Positions 35,013 through 43,152 of a stretch of 64,000 nt of DNA are shown one piece after another. The notes below the pieces were generated by a model. It had not been told where the DNA came from and did no database searches. It saw only the letters and a program-made list of their open reading frames with translations. This DNA comes from UBA2030 sp049969475. Lineage in GTDB: Bacteria > Bacteroidota > Bacteroidia > Bacteroidales > TTA-H9. The translations under genes and the position numbers were made by a program. Position 1 is the first letter of the stretch; each line of letters starts with the position of its first letter. The stretch is taken from positions 1-64,000 of the forward strand of contig JBMFOU010000014.1 in the NCBI GenBank assembly GCA_049969475.1. The letters run 5' to 3'.

Positions 35013-35738
35013 ATGAAAAAATTGCTTCTGTTAGTTTTTATTGCCCTGGTAGGACTAAGTGCTTGTAAACAAGAAAGTCAGAAGAAAAACCTTACGACCA
35101 ATGAACCCCAGAACCAGAAAGCACCTAATGCTGCCTACAAGCCTGGTACCGACGCTTTCAAACCCGGGGCAGGGGCCAATGAAGACGCCCAGTGGATTTT
35201 TACTAAAGCTGCTACCCTCATTGGCTTGCAGAATTATGATGAAGCGTTAACCTACATAAATCAGTATATTGAGAAAAGTCCTAACGACGGCAACGGTTAT
35301 TTTGTACGTGGCTTCATTTATTCCCAAAAAAAAGAATGGGAAAAGGCTATCCCTGAATACAAAGAGGCCCTGCGACTAAATGCAGCGCATACCTATGCCT
35401 ACATGTACAAGGGTGAGGCCCATCTCTACCTAAAACAGTACCCCGATGCTTTTGCCATGTTTACCAAGGTCATTCAGATTGAACCTAAAAATATGTATGC
35501 ATACTACAATCGGGGGCTTACTCTCAGTTATCTGGAAAAATACAAAGAAGCTGTAAACGATTTTGATGTTGCCTTGCGTATCGACAGCCTGTATGCCCCA
35601 GCCCTCAACAATCGGGGCAATGCTAAATATCTGCTGGGTGACCTCGATGGAGCCTGTAAAGATTGGAAAAAGTCGATGAAGCTGGGAAATGTAGCCTCAG
35701 AACGTGCCTACAACCACTACTGTCAGGGAAAAAAGTAG
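35013..35738 (+). CDS. Tetratricopeptide-repeat lipoprotein
   Basis: A 241-residue lipoprotein with lipobox GLSAC (Cys18) and a short polar linker, then about four TPR units (DEALTYINQYIEKSPNDGNGYFVRGFIYSQ, AIPEYKEALRLNAAHTYAYMYKGEAHLY and others). It is likely anchored to a membrane facing the periplasm, or to the outer membrane. Function unknown. It follows the TPR gene at 34045 and precedes galM by 35 nt. Confidence 0.85.
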   Translation: MKKLLLLVFIALVGLSACKQESQKKNLTTNEPQNQKAPNAAYKPGTDAFKPGAGANEDAQWIFTKAATLIGLQNYDEALTYINQYIEKSPNDGNGYFVRGFIYSQKKEWEKAIPEYKEALRLNAAHTYAYMYKGEAHLYLKQYPDAFAMFTKVIQIEPKNMYAYYNRGLTLSYLEKYKEAVNDFDVALRIDSLYAPALNNRGNAKYLLGDLDGACKDWKKSMKLGNVASERAYNHYCQGKK

Positions 35739-35773
35739 TTACATGCTTTAAGCCCTAAGCAAATAATTGATTT

Positions 35774-36820
35774 ATGCAAGTACATTTCAATCCCTGGGGA
35801 AAACTTCAAGGAAAGGATGTTTATCTGGTAGAGGCCAATCATGAAGGCATCGGCCTGCGCATGCAGCTCAGTAATTTTGGGGCCACGCTGGTCAGGCTCG
35901 ACTACGCGCTTGACGATGGAAGCTTGCTCCCTGTAGTTTATCCCCTGGCCACTCTTGGGCAATATCTTGAAGCAGATTACTATCCAGGGGCTATCATAGG
36001 CCGGTATGCCAACCGCATTGGGGGTGCTGCGTTTGGCATTGGTAATCAAATATTTAAATTATCGGAAAACGGCCAGGGTTATTCTCTGCACGGGGGGGCC
36101 GAAGGTTTTAGTCACCGGGTTTGGGATTTGGTAGATTATTCGATATTTGATGATGAGGCCATCATCACTTTTCGCCTTTTCAGCCCTGATGGCGACCAGG
36201 GTTTTCCTGGTAATCTCAGCGTAACTGCAATGTATCACCTGAGTGCTCATCGTTTGATGGTGAATTATCAGGCTGAGACCGATCAACCCACGCATGTGAA
36301 CCTTACAACTCATGGATATTTCAATCTCTCAGGCTTTGGGCAAGGGGTTCATCATCACCAAATGACCATTCAGGCTGATAAATTCCTGGAGGTGGATGAA
36401 CGGATTGTAGCAACAGGGGAGATGACCGAAGTAGCCGGAAGTGCATTCGACTTCAGAAAAGCGAAAACTTTGGAACAGGGGATGCAGCAGCTCGGTGATA
36501 TTTTTAATCATTGCCTGGTCTTATCTCATCCGGGATTGCATACGCCAGCGGCTACGGTGTTCTGTCCTTCCACCGGGATGCAGATGAAGGTTACAACAAC
36601 GCAGCCAGGTTTCCAACTCTATACACCTATCGAAAGGCCCAGCGTGCAGCATCCCGATTTACCAGTTTCAGGCATCGAATCAGGCCAACCCTGGGCATTC
36701 TGTCTCGAACCCCAGCATCTGCCCAACACTCCCAACATCGCCCATTTCCCCTCGACCCTGCTTCTGCCGGGCCAGAAATACCAACAAACAACTATTTTTG
36801 AGTTTTCCAGGAAATATTAG
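35774..36820 (+). CDS. galM: Aldose 1-epimerase (mutarotase)
   Basis: Interconverts alpha and beta anomers of aldoses, notably galactose. The 348-residue cytoplasmic protein shows GRYANRIGGAAFGIGNQIFKL near 75, HGGAEGFSHRVWD near 107, THVNLTTHGYFNLSG near 177 (catalytic His) and ESGQPWAFCLEPQHLPN near the C-terminus (catalytic Glu). No signal peptide. It converges with the EamA transporter gene at the edge of the galactosamine-type locus and may serve that pathway, but its operon is with the TPR genes. Confidence 0.93.
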   Translation: MQVHFNPWGKLQGKDVYLVEANHEGIGLRMQLSNFGATLVRLDYALDDGSLLPVVYPLATLGQYLEADYYPGAIIGRYANRIGGAAFGIGNQIFKLSENGQGYSLHGGAEGFSHRVWDLVDYSIFDDEAIITFRLFSPDGDQGFPGNLSVTAMYHLSAHRLMVNYQAETDQPTHVNLTTHGYFNLSGFGQGVHHHQMTIQADKFLEVDERIVATGEMTEVAGSAFDFRKAKTLEQGMQQLGDIFNHCLVLSHPGLHTPAATVFCPSTGMQMKVTTTQPGFQLYTPIERPSVQHPDLPVSGIESGQPWAFCLEPQHLPNTPNIAHFPSTLLLPGQKYQQTTIFEFSRKY

Positions 36821-36830
36821 AGTAGTATTC

Positions 36831-37700
36831 CTACTCAGCGAGCAACACCATGGCAATGGATGCTGCTATCAGCCCGGCCAGCAATACTCCTCCTGGAATT
36901 ACTCCGTAAATAATTAATGAGAGAATTACGGTAATGACGGGAGCCAACCCGGTTAGGGGAACCACAATAATGGCTTTTCCGTAGCGTAGAGCATATACCA
37001 GGGTTAGGGCACCTATAGCGTTGAGCAATTGAATAGCAAAGGCCAGATAGGGTCCTTTCCAGCCCCAATTAATAGGAACGCTGAAATCGGTCATTAAAAT
37101 GGCTACCGGAGCGAGCAAAACGCCTGTAAGGGCCATATAAAAGAAGATGCTTTCGGCCTGCATGGAAAGATGGGCAAATTTCATCACCCAGGCCTGCAGG
37201 CCCCACATAATAAATACAAGAATGGCCAGAATTAGCCAGTCGGTGCTTCCTCCGTTGATAGGATTGATCTGCGGGTTGGAGAGCAAAAACATAGCGATGA
37301 GAGCCAGGATAATGCCTACCCATTGCCTCCGGTTGGCTTTTTCATGAAGTAACAGAAGAGAAAGAAAGATGGTAAGCACCGGATACAATGAAATAATGGG
37401 GAAAACAATAAAGGCCGGACCGGTTTTCAGTGCCTGAAACAAAATAAGCTGCCCACCTGCGCCCAGTAAGCCTACTGATGAGCCCAGGAAAACAGATTTC
37501 AAATTCCATTCAATCTTCCATTGATTTCTATAGATGGCAAACAATGCACAGGGAATCATGGTGAGCGACCATACGGCGTAACCCAGTGTGGGTGGGAAGC
37601 CTGCTTTCTCGGGAATTTCAATCAGTGCACCCCATACACCCCAAAACAGGGTGGTTATCAGTGCAAAGGCCAGCCAGGGTTGTTTGAATATTCCTTTCAT
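36831..37700 (-). CDS. EamA/DMT-family transporter
   Basis: A 289-residue inner-membrane protein with about ten transmembrane helices in two EamA halves (about 1-140 and 150-289), each with the drug/metabolite-transporter look (ALKTGPAFIVFPIISLYPVLTIFLSLLLLHEKANRRQWVGIILALIAMFLL; ALRYGKAIIVVPLTGLAPVITVILSLIIYG). Family members move metabolites including sugars. Lying next to the DeoR-type regulator, it may be the inner-membrane sugar carrier of the locus. That is an inference; no other inner-membrane transporter is present there. Its own promoter lies at 37726-37755. Confidence 0.85.
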   Translation of the reverse strand: MKGIFKQPWLAFALITTLFWGVWGALIEIPEKAGFPPTLGYAVWSLTMIPCALFAIYRNQWKIEWNLKSVFLGSSVGLLGAGGQLILFQALKTGPAFIVFPIISLYPVLTIFLSLLLLHEKANRRQWVGIILALIAMFLLSNPQINPINGGSTDWLILAILVFIMWGLQAWVMKFAHLSMQAESIFFYMALTGVLLAPVAILMTDFSVPINWGWKGPYLAFAIQLLNAIGALTLVYALRYGKAIIVVPLTGLAPVITVILSLIIYGVIPGGVLLAGLIAASIAMVLLAE

Positions 37701-37725
37701 TATGCCTGTTTTAAATGATAAGGCA

Positions 37726-37755
37726 CAAAGATAAGCTAATGAAACAAAATTACAA
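37726..37755 (-). promoter_or_regulatory. Promoter of the EamA transporter gene
   Basis: On the minus strand TTG (37755-37753), 19 nt, TATCTTTG (37733-37726): a good match to the Bacteroidota promoter, 25 nt before the start codon. Confidence 0.65.
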
Positions 37756-37818
37756 TAAAAGAAAAGAAATTATAAGCAATTAGTTTCATAATCTTATTAA
37801 ATGATGAAAGCCCCTGCT

Positions 37819-38601
37819 TCAGGCAATAATAACCCTTACACCCTGGTCTTCCAATTTCTTTTTGTCTTCGGGGGAGATTCCTTCATCGGTTACCAACGTA
37901 TGGATGCGGTCGATGCTGCAAATGAATGCCAGGCTTTTGCGCTGGAACTTGCTTGAGTCGGTGACCACAATTACCTCCTTGGCGTTTCGTATCATGAGTT
38001 CGTTCAGATAAGCTTCTTCGAGGTTAGGGGTGTAGATGCCCTGAGAAGCAATAATCCCGTCAACTCCCAGGAAAATTTTATCAACGAAAAGATTCTGGAG
38101 GTTTTTCTCGGCCAGCGGGCCTACCAACGAGAGCGAATTATGCCGCAGATAGCCTCCGGGAACAATGAGTTGCACATCGTTGTGGTTGGCCAGGTGCGAT
38201 ATTATGTTCAGTGCGTTGCTAATAACAGTTACTCCTTTGATGCTTCCTATGTTTTTTGCCACTTCGAAAGTTGTGGTTCCACTATCTATAATAATGGTAT
38301 CGTTTTCTTTTACTAGTTCAGCAGCCTTGCGGCCTATTCTGGCTTTTTCCTGGTAATGGATTTTATTTTTTTCAGAGATATGAATATCGAGCCCTACCGC
38401 CGATTCTGCTTTGATAGCCCCTCCGCGTACCCGGATCAAAAGGCCTTTTTTTTCAAGCTTTTCAAGGTCGTTGCGAACGGTAACCTCGCTTACCCCGTAT
38501 TGTTGGCTAAGTTCGTCGATAAATATGTGTCCCTGCGATGAAAGTCTGTTGAGGATTTCTCGACGGCGTTCTACCGTATTGTTTTTACGAGGGGTGGCCA
38601 T
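37819..38601 (-). CDS. DeoR/AgaR-family transcriptional regulator
   Basis: A 260-residue cytoplasmic regulator: N-terminal winged helix (RREILNRLSSQGHIFIDELSQQYGVSEVTVRNDLEKLEKKGLLIRVRGGAI, about 13-64) and a C-terminal sugar-phosphate-sensing domain (about 80-250; DSGTTTFEVAKNI and VVTDSSKFQRKS are typical). DeoR-type repressors are usually released by a phosphorylated sugar intermediate. It is divergent from the agaS-like gene, with a 298-nt shared upstream region, so it is the likely local regulator of the pathway in place of the SusR or hybrid two-component systems common at such loci. Confidence 0.92.
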   Translation of the reverse strand: MATPRKNNTVERRREILNRLSSQGHIFIDELSQQYGVSEVTVRNDLEKLEKKGLLIRVRGGAIKAESAVGLDIHISEKNKIHYQEKARIGRKAAELVKENDTIIIDSGTTTFEVAKNIGSIKGVTVISNALNIISHLANHNDVQLIVPGGYLRHNSLSLVGPLAEKNLQNLFVDKIFLGVDGIIASQGIYTPNLEEAYLNELMIRNAKEVIVVTDSSKFQRKSLAFICSIDRIHTLVTDEGISPEDKKKLEDQGVRVIIA

Positions 38602-38633
38602 TTTTATAAGTTTTTGAAAGCAAAAATAAGATG

Positions 38634-38666
38634 CAAATTTACGGTTTTAAAGTGTAAATTATACAA
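38634..38666 (-). promoter_or_regulatory. Promoter candidate of the DeoR-type gene
   Basis: On the minus strand TTG (38666-38664), 22 nt, TAAATTTG (38641-38634). A second box TATTTTTG lies nearer the gene at 38628-38621, so either could be used. Confidence 0.45.
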
Positions 38667-38846
38667 GTAGTAGAAGTTGTTTTGTCAATTTATTGTTTAT
38701 CAATATTTTGTTTCAGGTTTATCCCGGATGGAATTAAGAAAAATCCTGTAAAAAAAGATTATACGAGTTTTTTTATGTTCAAAGTTAATATTAAGCATAA
38801 AAAGCTTCGAAACCTTATAAAAAATTTTCAAAAGCTTTAAAAAAAA

Positions 38847-38877
38847 TTTGTATTCTTTCGAAATTTGATTATTTTTG
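38847..38877 (+). promoter_or_regulatory. Promoter of the agaS operon with operator-like palindrome
   Basis: TTTG (38847-38850), 19 nt, TATTTTTG (38870-38877): a full Bacteroidota promoter, 22 nt before the ATG at 38900. The spacer contains the palindrome TTTCGAAA (38856-38863), placed where a bound repressor would block transcription. Confidence 0.75.
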
Positions 38878-38899
38878 CCTAAACAAAAAATAAGCCGGT

Positions 38900-40066
38900 A
38901 TGCAATATTTAGGATACGATGAGACCTGGCTACAAGAAAAGGGAGGCTTGTTTACAGCCCGGGAGATTGCTGGTCAGCCTGATCTTTGGCAGGCTACTTA
39001 CGCCTTGGTGGAGGAACAGATAATTCCCTTGAGCGAGTTTTTAGGGTCAGCGCTGGCCGATACCACCCGAATTGTGTTAACAGGGGCTGGGACCAGTGGT
39101 TATATTGGTTTTTCGTTGTACACAGTTTTCAGAAGATGCCTGGGCAAACATGTGTTGGTTATTCCCACTACTGAACTGGTTACTCATCCTTCGCATTATT
39201 TTTTTTCTGACGACCGTCTGCTGCTTGTCTCGTTTGCCCGCTCGGGCAATAGCCCTGAGAGCCTAGCTGCCGTTGAACTTGCCGAAAAATTCAGTGGATA
39301 TGTAAGACACCTTGTAATTACTTGTGACCCGCAGGGGAACCTGGCCCGCTACTCTTCGTCTTTTCCCAAATACAACCTCATACTGCCACCGGCCTCCAAC
39401 GACCAGAGCCTTGCCATGACAGGAAGTTATACCTCTATGTTGCTGGCTGGTTATCTGATAGCCCGCTACAAAGTCTTTGCTCAACTTTCGGGGTTGGTTC
39501 AGCAGGTGAGTGCCTATGGTAAAAATTTGCTTCAGACCTATCCAGTTCTTATTCATCAATTAGCAGAGCGTGAATTTGGGAGGGTCGTTTTCCTGGGTTC
39601 AGGCCCGCTGCTGGGAACAGCTATGGAGTCTCATCTTAAAGTCCAGGAACTTACCGATGGGCAGGTGGTCTGCAAATTTGACTCTTTCCTCGGATTTCGT
39701 CATGGACCCAAAGCAGTGATTGATGAAAATACCCTGGTGGTCTTCATTCTTTCCAATCAGGATTATGTGCATCAGTATGAGCGCGATCTTATCCATAGCA
39801 TGGATAAGGGCAAGCCACCGCTGGCTACGGTGGCGGTCTCTGAAAATACCTTTTCAGGTCTCTCTTTCGACCTCCATATTCGCATGAACGATGTATTTAC
39901 AACCCCACTTCCTGAAGAATTATTACCTGTTGTTGCCGTAGTTCCGGCCCAGATGCTTGGTTTTTATAAATCATTGAACCTGGGGCTTTCGCCTGATAAT
40001 CCCTCGGTGAATGGGGCTATTTCGCGTGTAGTTGAGAATGTAACCATTTATCCCTGTAATCCATGA
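38900..40066 (+). CDS. agaS: AgaS-like galactosamine-6-phosphate deaminase/isomerase (double SIS domain)
   Basis: A 388-residue cytoplasmic protein with two SIS sugar-phosphate-binding domains (about 45-190 and 205-370). It closely follows the AgaS pattern: TAREIAGQPDLW near 20, LTGAGTSGYIGFSL near 55, SFARSGNSPESLAAVELAEKF near 113 and FLGFRHGPKAVID near 262. AgaS converts galactosamine 6-phosphate to tagatose 6-phosphate and ammonia. It heads a run with a GatZ/KbaZ-like subunit (4-nt overlap), a PfkB kinase and a GatY/KbaY-like aldolase, which supplies the rest of that route. The isomerase assignment over other SIS proteins rests on this context plus the motifs. Confidence 0.88.
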   Translation: MQYLGYDETWLQEKGGLFTAREIAGQPDLWQATYALVEEQIIPLSEFLGSALADTTRIVLTGAGTSGYIGFSLYTVFRRCLGKHVLVIPTTELVTHPSHYFFSDDRLLLVSFARSGNSPESLAAVELAEKFSGYVRHLVITCDPQGNLARYSSSFPKYNLILPPASNDQSLAMTGSYTSMLLAGYLIARYKVFAQLSGLVQQVSAYGKNLLQTYPVLIHQLAEREFGRVVFLGSGPLLGTAMESHLKVQELTDGQVVCKFDSFLGFRHGPKAVIDENTLVVFILSNQDYVHQYERDLIHSMDKGKPPLATVAVSENTFSGLSFDLHIRMNDVFTTPLPEELLPVVAVVPAQMLGFYKSLNLGLSPDNPSVNGAISRVVENVTIYPCNP

Positions 40067-41361
40067 ATGTCCAACTTAGAGAGACTGCCGTTAAGTCGGG
40101 TAAGCCGCTGGTGGTTTATTTAATGGAAGAGATGCGCCGTTTAGAGCAGCAGACAGGGATTCGCCGCACGCTCCTGGCGGTCTGCCCCAATAGTCTGGGG
40201 GTTATCAGGGCGGCTTTACGGGCAGCAAAACGCTGGGATGCCCCTATTAAATTTGCCGCTACACTCAATCAAGTGGATGTCGACGGGGGCTACACCCGAC
40301 TCTCGCAGCAGGAACTGGTCCAATTTATTCACACTGAAGCTGCCCGAATTCATCTGCAGGTACCCGTTATCATTGCTATTGATCATGGAGGGCCCTGGCT
40401 TAAAGACCAGCATGCCCGCGAGCAATGGTCTTTCGAAGAAACGATGAATGCCGTTAAGAAGTCTTTTGAGGCAGCCATCGCAGCCGGCTACGACCTTATT
40501 CATGTTGATCCTACGGTGGATATTACTCTTCCCCGTGGTGTGAATATTTCAATAGAAACGGTAGCCGAACGAACGGCTGAGTTGATTCGGCATGCCGAAT
40601 GGTTTCGGCGTAGTCATGGATATCCTCCTATTGCATATGAAGTAGGAACTGAGGAAGTACACGGAGGGCTGGCCGATTTGCAGGTATTTCGTACATTTTT
40701 GCAACTCCTTAAGAAGCTTCTGCGGGAGGCAAAGCTTGAAGATGTGTGGCCTGTTTTTGTAGTAGGCAAAGTAGGTACCGATTTGCATACCACTGAATTC
40801 GATCCCGAGGTAGCCCGTAAGCTGGTGGCCGAAGCAGGTGCCTATGGAAGTTTTATCAAAGGTCATTACACAGATAATGTGGATCATCCCGAACTCTATC
40901 CCATGTCGGGAATAGGCGCGGCCAATGTAGGCCCTGAATTCACCGAGCGCGAATATGAGGCCCTCGAGGAATTATCCTTAATTCAAGATAAACTTTTCGA
41001 ACAAGGAAGGGTGCCTGCAAAAATTCCCATCCTTTCTTTGCTAAGGCAGGCAGTTCTGGCCTCTGGCCGCTGGAAGAAATGGCTGCAGCCCGGGGAAGAC
41101 CCTCAGTATTTCGACTCGCTTTCATCAGAGCGGCAGCAATGGCTCATAAAAACAGGATGCCGGTATATATGGGAAAACCCTGAAATAGTGGCTGCCCGTT
41201 GTCGGCTTTTCGAAAATCTGCGTCTGTTGGGTATCGACCCCGAGGCTATTCTTGATGCTCATCTTCAAAAAACCCTTGATAAATATTTCTATAATTTTAA
41301 CCTTAAGGGGTTCAATGCCTTGATAAACCAACAAATTTCAACCTATGCACAAAATATATGA
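40063..41361 (+). CDS. Tagatose-bisphosphate aldolase non-catalytic subunit (GatZ/KbaZ-like)
   Basis: A 432-residue protein of the GatZ/KbaZ family, which in enterobacteria is needed for full activity and stability of the catalytic aldolase GatY/KbaY. Motifs include CPNSLGVIRAALRAAK near 46, ATLNQVDVDGGYTRLS near 67, DHGGPWLKD near 109, YEVGTEEVHGGL near 190 and IKGHYTDNVDHPELYPMSGIGAANVGPEFTE near 265. It overlaps agaS by 4 nt and the kinase gene by 17 nt, so translation is probably coupled. The catalytic partner lies two genes downstream. Confidence 0.9.
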   Translation: MNVQLRETAVKSGKPLVVYLMEEMRRLEQQTGIRRTLLAVCPNSLGVIRAALRAAKRWDAPIKFAATLNQVDVDGGYTRLSQQELVQFIHTEAARIHLQVPVIIAIDHGGPWLKDQHAREQWSFEETMNAVKKSFEAAIAAGYDLIHVDPTVDITLPRGVNISIETVAERTAELIRHAEWFRRSHGYPPIAYEVGTEEVHGGLADLQVFRTFLQLLKKLLREAKLEDVWPVFVVGKVGTDLHTTEFDPEVARKLVAEAGAYGSFIKGHYTDNVDHPELYPMSGIGAANVGPEFTEREYEALEELSLIQDKLFEQGRVPAKIPILSLLRQAVLASGRWKKWLQPGEDPQYFDSLSSERQQWLIKTGCRYIWENPEIVAARCRLFENLRLLGIDPEAILDAHLQKTLDKYFYNFNLKGFNALINQQISTYAQNI

Positions 41362-42298
41362 TTTGCTGGTGGTTGGTGAGCTGAATGTAGATGTGATTCT
41401 CAATCAGATAGATGGATATCCGCAATTGGGCAAGGAAATTTTTGCCCAGCGGATGGATGTGGTTTTGGGCAGTTCTTCAGCCATTTTTGCCAGTGTGGCC
41501 GCCACCCTGGGGCTTAAGGTTGCCTTTGCTGGCATGGTTGGCCACGATGCCTATGGCCACTTCATTCTTAATCAGCTGGCTAACAGAGGTATAAATACTG
41601 TAGGCGTAAAGGTTTCGCAAGATTATGCTTCGGGGGCAACCCTTGTTCTGAATTACGGAAATGAAAGAGCCATGGTGACCTATCCCGGTGCTATGGCACA
41701 TTTTAAATTGGTGGACATCGATGGGACATTGTTGCAGCAGAGCCGACATCTACATGTTTCATCCGTTTTTCTGCAGCCCGGAATGAAGGCTGATTGGGTT
41801 CAACTCATGCAGAAAGCACATGAAGCGGGATTAACCACATCGATGGACCCCCAGTGGGATCCGGCAGAAGCTTGGGACTTGCCCTGGGAGGAGCTACTAC
41901 CCCGGGTGGATTATTTTCTGCCCAATGCAGCAGAACTTAAAGCTATTACGGGTAGGGAAGACTTAAAAGAAGCCATGGATGCTTTGCTCACACATGCCCG
42001 GACCCTAATCGTCAAGGATGGTACGCAAGGGGCCTGGCTAGGCAGAGGTAATGAGCGTGTGCACCAGCCTGCGTTTATTAACCATCAAGTGGTGGATGCT
42101 ATCGGTGCAGGCGATAGTTTCGATGCCGGTTTTATTACCGGAATGTTAAAAGGTTTATCCGAAACCGAATCATTGCGGCTGGCATCGCTCTGCGGAGCTA
42201 TCAATACTACAGCGGCCGGGGGTACAGGAGCCTTTGTGAGTCTGCCTGTGGTTCGACAAATGGCTTTAAATAAATTCGGAACGAAATTTCTTCTTTGA
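41345..42298 (+). CDS. PfkB-family carbohydrate kinase
   Basis: A 317-residue ribokinase-like kinase. The N-terminal VVGELNVDVIL, a glycine-rich GSSSAIFASVAATLGLKVAFAGMVGHDAYG near 41 and the catalytic DAIGAGDSFDAGFITG near 254 (base Asp in GAGD) are intact. Between the isomerase and aldolase genes it best fits phosphorylation of tagatose 6-phosphate to tagatose 1,6-bisphosphate. Other sugar or sugar-phosphate substrates cannot be excluded from sequence. It starts inside the end of the GatZ-like gene. Confidence 0.88.
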   Translation: MHKIYDLLVVGELNVDVILNQIDGYPQLGKEIFAQRMDVVLGSSSAIFASVAATLGLKVAFAGMVGHDAYGHFILNQLANRGINTVGVKVSQDYASGATLVLNYGNERAMVTYPGAMAHFKLVDIDGTLLQQSRHLHVSSVFLQPGMKADWVQLMQKAHEAGLTTSMDPQWDPAEAWDLPWEELLPRVDYFLPNAAELKAITGREDLKEAMDALLTHARTLIVKDGTQGAWLGRGNERVHQPAFINHQVVDAIGAGDSFDAGFITGMLKGLSETESLRLASLCGAINTTAAGGTGAFVSLPVVRQMALNKFGTKFLL

Positions 42299-42315
42299 AT
42301 AAATCTTTAAAACTC

Positions 42316-43134
42316 ATGCTACTTCAGGAAAAACTTGTTGCATTACGGAATGAAAAAAAAGCCATACTGGCCACTAATTTCTACAATTTTGAAACCCTTG
42401 TTGGAATTCTGAGGGCAGCTGCCCAGAGTCAACAACCTATCATTCTCCAACTCTCTGAGAGTTCCATTAACTATATGGGATTGAAAATTGCCGTAGGCAT
42501 GGCCAGAGCTGCCATAGCCGAAACGGGAGTTGAAGCCTGGTTGCACCTGGATCATGGAAGCAACGTGGAACTGGTCAGGCGTTGCCTCGATGAAGGATTT
42601 GATTCTGTGATGATTGATGCCAGCGAACATCCTTTTAAATATAATGTGGAACTCACCCGACAGGTGGTGCGCGAAGCAGAACCCTATAAGGCTTGTGTAG
42701 AGGCAGAGCTGGGCTATGTGGCTAAACTGGGCCAGAATCAGACCGAAGAAGGCTTTACCTCTCCTGAAGATGCCCGACGTTTTGTAGAAGAAACGGGTGT
42801 GCATGCTCTGGCAGTTGCCATTGGCTCAGCCCATGGATTTTATAAAGAACCACCCAGGCTACGACTCGACTTATTGGAGGAAATATCCAGAGCTACGCCA
42901 ATTCCGCTGGTGCTTCATGGCAGCTCCGGTATCCCCGATAATATGTTACGCGAGGCCATTCTTAGAGGTATCACAAAGATCAATTTGGCTACCGAAACCA
43001 AAAACATTTTTATGATGAAGCTCCGCCAGTTGCTGGCTACCAGCGACGAAATAGATCTTCGCAAGGTGTTCCCTCCTGCTATCGACGAGGTAATTCAGCT
43101 CATTTCCTATAAGATAGATGTAATAATCGGATAG
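42316..43134 (+). CDS. Class II tagatose/fructose-bisphosphate aldolase (GatY/KbaY-like)
   Basis: A 272-residue zinc-dependent aldolase that would split tagatose 1,6-bisphosphate into dihydroxyacetone phosphate and glyceraldehyde 3-phosphate. Zinc and catalytic residues are visible: Asp-His in WLHLDHGS (near 79), AEAELGY-like VEAELGY (near 131), His in AIGSAHGFY (near 176) and His in LVLHGSSGIPD (near 205). A TTG at 42295 is in frame but the ATG at 42316 gives the normal N-terminus (MLLQEKLVALRNEKKAI). It follows the kinase by 17 nt. Confidence 0.9.
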   Translation: MLLQEKLVALRNEKKAILATNFYNFETLVGILRAAAQSQQPIILQLSESSINYMGLKIAVGMARAAIAETGVEAWLHLDHGSNVELVRRCLDEGFDSVMIDASEHPFKYNVELTRQVVREAEPYKACVEAELGYVAKLGQNQTEEGFTSPEDARRFVEETGVHALAVAIGSAHGFYKEPPRLRLDLLEEISRATPIPLVLHGSSGIPDNMLREAILRGITKINLATETKNIFMMKLRQLLATSDEIDLRKVFPPAIDEVIQLISYKIDVIIG

Positions 43135-43152
43135 AAACAAATGCTTATCACC

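Larger units (their letters stand above)
38602..38899. promoter_or_regulatory. Divergent regulatory region between deoR-type gene and agaS
   Basis: A 298-nt, very AT-rich spacer without genes. It holds the deoR-type promoter (minus), the agaS promoter (plus), two TTCGAAA elements (38806-38812 and within the palindrome 38856-38863) and two AAAAGCTT elements (near 38799 and 38830). Repeated short elements of this kind suit a DeoR-family operator array. Confidence 0.55.

Noticed and set aside
36820..36836. GAGTAG/CTACTC hairpin between galM and the EamA gene as a terminator
   Set aside because: The stem is only 6 bp, overlaps the coding end of the transporter gene and has no T tract.
38602..38899. 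Small protein gene in the deoR-agaS spacer
   Set aside because: The region is AT-rich with frequent stops and regulatory-looking repeats; no frame with a credible start was seen.
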